Shown: in pieces, positions 61,241-64,000 of the stretch
Layout: every line of letters starts with the position of its first letter
Numbering within the stretch: position 1 is the stretch's first letter
Source: Bosea vestrisii
Lineage (GTDB): Bacteria; Pseudomonadota; Alphaproteobacteria; Rhizobiales; Beijerinckiaceae
DNA: 64,000 nucleotides
Assembly (NCBI RefSeq): GCF_030144325.1
Contig: NZ_CP126307.1
Location: 1,364,001-1,428,000 of the forward strand
Direction: 5' to 3'
Notes under the pieces: generated by a model
Seen by the model: only the letters and a program-made list of their open reading frames with translations
Databases searched by the model: none
What the model was told of the DNA's origin: nothing
Made by a program: the position numbers and the translations under genes

Positions 61241-63604
61241 ATGCCCGATCGGGACCGCCTAAACACCGAACCGCCACCCGCACCCTGGCCGACCGCCAGG
61301 GTGATGCTGCTCGTTTGCGCCGGCTGGCTCGCTCTGTCCTGGCCCTGGCTCTCCGGCGCCGTGACCATCCCCTGGGATGCCAAGGCGCATTTCCATCCGC
61401 AGCTGCAATTCCTCGCCAGCGCCCTGCACAAGGGCCTGTCGCCGTTCTGGACGCCTTTCGTCTTCGCCGGCTCGCCGCAGGTCGCCGATCCGCAATCGCT
61501 GATCTTCTCGCCGCCCTTCTTCCTGATCGCCCTGCTCAATCCGACGCCGGATTTCCGCTGGAGCGACGGCGCCCTGCTCGGCTCGCTGCTCGTCGGCGCA
61601 CTCTGCCTTGTCCTGCTCTTCCGCGATCGCGGCTGGCATCCGGCCGGCGCAGTCGTCTGCGCCCTCTCCTTCGCGTTCGGCGCCGCCGCCGCCTGGCGCA
61701 TCCAGCATGTCGGCCAGGTGTTGAGCCTGTCCTATTTCGCGGTGACGTTGCTGCTGCTCTCCCGTGCGCTCGAACGCAGCTCCTGGCGCTACGGTTTCGC
61801 GGCGGGCCTTGCCGCCGGCTTCATGGTGCTCGGGCGTGACCAGGTCGCGCTGCTTGGCGTCTATGTCCTCGCCGGGCTGGTGCTCGCCGCCATCGCCATG
61901 GCCGACAAGCCGCTCGCGGCGCTGCGGGCGAGCCTCATGCCGCTGCTGCTCGGCGTGCTCGGCGCCATCATCGTCGCGACGGTGCCGATCCTGCTCACCG
62001 CCGTCCTGGCAGAGGAATCCAACCGGCCGGTGATCGATCTCGCCGGGGCCGGCAAGGGCTCGCTGAATCCCGGCTCGCTGCTGACCGGATTGATCGCCAA
62101 TCTCTACGGTGCCTCCGGGCCGCTGGAGAATTTCTGGGGGCCGCCCAGCCCGGCATGGGAGAAGCGCTTCGGCTCACTCGATCTCTACCTCGCGCGCAAT
62201 ATGGGCGAGCTCTATCTCGGCCTGTTGCCGATCCTGCTCGTCGTCGGTGTCGGCATCGTCCGCGGCGCCTTGCTGCGTCGAGAGATCGTCGCTTTGAGCG
62301 CCGCCGCGCTGATCGTGCTGGTCTTTGCGCTTGGTCGCTATACGCCGGGCTTTGCCCTGCTTTTCCATTTGCCCGGCATCGATTTCTATCGCCGTCCGGC
62401 CGATGCGCTGTTCATCCTCGGCGCGCTGCTCTCGATCCTTGGCGGCTACCTGACCCATCTCGTCCTAACCGATACCGCGCCGCGGCCGCGCCGCTGGCAG
62501 ATCGCGCTCGAAATCCTGCTGCTACTGGCGGCTTTTAGTCTCGCGATCTGGCTAGCCTGGACGGTCGGCCGCCTGCATGTCGCCTTCGTGCCACTAGTCA
62601 CGGCGGCGCTCTGCCTGATGCTGGTCGCGGGTGCGCTGGTCGCGGCGCGCGGGCTCGCTCTGCAGGGCGCCGGCATGGCCGCGACGATCATTCTCGCCAT
62701 CGCCATGGTCGTCGATCTCTCGGTCAACAACGGCCCGAGCGAGTCGACCGCGCTGCCGGCCGAGCACTACGAGGTGCTGCGCGCCGACAGCACCAACGAG
62801 ACGATCGCCCTGCTCAAGCGCGAGACGGCCCGCACCGCCGGCCCGGACCGGCGCGACCGCATCGAGCTCGCCGGCATCAACTTCCACTGGCCCAATGCCA
62901 GCCTGGTGCACGGGCTCGACAACACGCTGGGCTACAACCCGCTGCGGCTCGGTCTCTATAGCCAGGCGACCGGCGCCGGCGACCATGTCGCCTTGCCCGA
63001 CCAGCGCACCTTCTCGGCGTTGATGCCATCCTACCGCTCCCTGCTCGCCGACATGCTGGGGTTGCGCTTCATCGCGACCGGCGTTCCTGTCGAAGAGATC
63101 GACAAGAAGCTCAAGCCCGGCGACCTCGTTCAGATCGCGCGCACCAAAGACGCCTATGTCTACGAGAACCCGCGCGCCTTGCCGCGCGTGCTCCTCGTCA
63201 CGGAAGCGCAAGCCGCCGATTTCGGCGCCATCCTGAAGAACGGGCAATGGCCCGCCGGCTTCGATCCGCGCCGCACCGTCCTGCTCGACAAGGCGCCGCC
63301 GCCTTTGCCGACCGGCCCGGCCCAGGCAGGAAGCGTCCGCATCCGCAATTACGGCACGACCGAGGTGCTGCTCGACGCCGACGCGCCACGTGGCGGCTTC
63401 GTCGTGCTGAACGATGTCTGGCAGCCCTGGTGGCAGGTCGAGGTCGACGGCAAGCCGGCCGAACTCCTGCGCGCCAACGTCATCTTCCGCGCCGTGCAGG
63501 TACCGCCCGGCCGCTCGACGATCCGCTTCGTCTTCCGCCCGCTCGACGGGCTCTATCACGCGATTGGCGAGCGGATCCGCAAGGCGAACCCGCCGCCGGT
63601 CTGA
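61241..63604 (+). CDS. YfhO-like large integral-membrane protein
   Basis: A 787-residue membrane protein with about twelve hydrophobic segments in residues 20-510 (GWLALSWPWLSGAVTIPWDA; LGVYVLAGLVLAAIAMADK; LLLLAAFSLAIWLAWTVGRL) and a soluble C-terminal part of about 275 residues ending with VVLNDVWQPWWQVEVDGKPA. This is the YfhO layout, resembling lipid-linked-sugar glycosyltransferases of the GT-C fold; the early Asp in IPWDAKAHFHPQ may be the catalytic-type loop. It may glycosylate a cell-surface polymer. Start 61241 has AGGAAG upstream. It ends directly against the convergent HAD gene. Confidence 0.85.
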   Translation: MPDRDRLNTEPPPAPWPTARVMLLVCAGWLALSWPWLSGAVTIPWDAKAHFHPQLQFLASALHKGLSPFWTPFVFAGSPQVADPQSLIFSPPFFLIALLNPTPDFRWSDGALLGSLLVGALCLVLLFRDRGWHPAGAVVCALSFAFGAAAAWRIQHVGQVLSLSYFAVTLLLLSRALERSSWRYGFAAGLAAGFMVLGRDQVALLGVYVLAGLVLAAIAMADKPLAALRASLMPLLLGVLGAIIVATVPILLTAVLAEESNRPVIDLAGAGKGSLNPGSLLTGLIANLYGASGPLENFWGPPSPAWEKRFGSLDLYLARNMGELYLGLLPILLVVGVGIVRGALLRREIVALSAAALIVLVFALGRYTPGFALLFHLPGIDFYRRPADALFILGALLSILGGYLTHLVLTDTAPRPRRWQIALEILLLLAAFSLAIWLAWTVGRLHVAFVPLVTAALCLMLVAGALVAARGLALQGAGMAATIILAIAMVVDLSVNNGPSESTALPAEHYEVLRADSTNETIALLKRETARTAGPDRRDRIELAGINFHWPNASLVHGLDNTLGYNPLRLGLYSQATGAGDHVALPDQRTFSALMPSYRSLLADMLGLRFIATGVPVEEIDKKLKPGDLVQIARTKDAYVYENPRALPRVLLVTEAQAADFGAILKNGQWPAGFDPRRTVLLDKAPPPLPTGPAQAGSVRIRNYGTTEVLLDADAPRGGFVVLNDVWQPWWQVEVDGKPAELLRANVIFRAVQVPPGRSTIRFVFRPLDGLYHAIGERIRKANPPPV

Positions 63605-64000
63605 TCAGCCCAGCGCCGCCATCGCCGCGACCGGCAGCGGCCGGTGCGCCGCCAGCACCCGCGCGAGCCCGTCGGGAACGACGGAGCCATCCCGGATCGT
63701 CTCGTCGCGATGGATGCCGCCGGCGATGAACAGGCTGTCGAAGCCCATCATCTTGGCGCCGGCCAAATCGGTGCGCACCGCATCGCCGATCACCAGCACG
63801 CGGGCGGGGCCGACATCCCGGCCGCCGCGCGCCTCACGGGCCGCTGCGAGCGCAAGATCATAGGCCGGGCGATGTGGTTTGCCGGCCCAGGCGACGTGGC
63901 CGCCGAGCTCCTCGTAGATCGTCGCCAGCGCCCCAGCGCAGGGCAGGAGGTCATGGCCGACATGGACGACGAGGTCGGGGTTACCGCAGATGAAGGGCAG
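63605..64000 (-). CDS. HAD-IIA (NagD-like) phosphatase, 5' end cut by window edge
   Basis: The last 131 residues of a TIGR01459-type HAD hydrolase, entering from the right edge and ending at 63605. Motif III/IV are visible as AGKPHRPAYDLAL (catalytic-region Lys) and VLVIGDAVRTDLAGAKMMGF (metal Asp residues). Upstream FICGNPDLVVHVGHDLLPC is the cap region. It likely dephosphorylates a small phosphorylated sugar or nucleotide. The stop abuts the YfhO-like stop; together they form the palindrome TGATCA. Confidence 0.9.
   Translation of the reverse strand: MPFICGNPDLVVHVGHDLLPCAGALATIYEELGGHVAWAGKPHRPAYDLALAAAREARGGRDVGPARVLVIGDAVRTDLAGAKMMGFDSLFIAGGIHRDETIRDGSVVPDGLARVLAAHRPLPVAAMAALG

Overview
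The window is GC-rich, gene-dense and chromosomal in character. It looks like an alphaproteobacterium of the order Hyphomicrobiales. The combination of UbiK, DUF6111, DUF1285, COQ9/TetR-like and YbjN proteins, petABC, a RibA with a vestigial N-terminal RibB-like half and an alphaproteobacterial OpgH fits a Bosea-like member; this placement is inferred from gene content and style only. I see no rRNA, tRNA, CRISPR array, prophage or complete insertion sequence.

Layout. 1-2500: a LysR regulator cut by the left edge, divergent from a glutathione transferase and a PNPOx-fold protein. 2500-7690: leftward csaA, a chemoreceptor, a TetR/COQ9-like protein, proC, ybjN and ubiK. 7886-16221: mostly rightward core genes (lipoprotein, prs, queC with a VUT-type transporter, a GAF-GGDEF-EAL protein, rplY, pth, ychF). 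16352-19992: a fused double MaoC hydratase, a cystathionine beta-lyase and a PAS-GGDEF cyclase. 20046-23295: a leftward methylthioadenosine/5-deoxyadenosine salvage group (mtnP, apt, mtnA, class II aldolase) that fits the DHAP shunt. 23446-26215: petABC for the cytochrome bc1 complex, closed by a clear terminator. 26408-28273: an ABC exporter. 28630-30566: an exported RidA followed by a Tat-exported PLP enzyme. 30701-35407: trmL, a hemF lacking its normal C-terminus, a GNAT protein, cca, DUF6111, a CoA-type Nudix and DUF1285. 35591-42641: MoxR ATPase, DUF58, BatA/DUF4159 and a VWA-like membrane protein. 42753-46631: a leftward cluster of GNAT, methyltransferase, GT4 glycosyltransferase, degenerate PTPS-like protein and frameshifted zinc-independent MDR dehydrogenase. 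46673-54003: opgH, an FkbM methyltransferase, an exported protein, TauE, hydroxypyruvate isomerase, glucokinase and an acyltransferase. 54103-64000: an ABC-F ATPase, an SDR, a phosphoesterase, a 38-residue ORF, a frameshifted Nudix gene, cytochrome b561, ribA, a YfhO-like membrane protein and a HAD phosphatase cut by the right edge.

How the genes work together. Many neighbours overlap by ATGA/GTGA/TTGA, giving translational coupling (csaA with the chemoreceptor, mtnA with the aldolase, cca with DUF6111, the GT4/PTPS/methyltransferase group, opgH with fkbM, hyi with glk). The best candidate for an undescribed system is the leftward MDR-PTPS-GT4-methyltransferase operon, whose PTPS homologue lacks most of the canonical catalytic set. 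Also notable are the periplasmic RidA/PLP-enzyme pair, the truncated hemF, two single-base frameshifts in poly-C tracts, and a family of palindromic intergenic repeats confined here to 42.6-57.5 kb.
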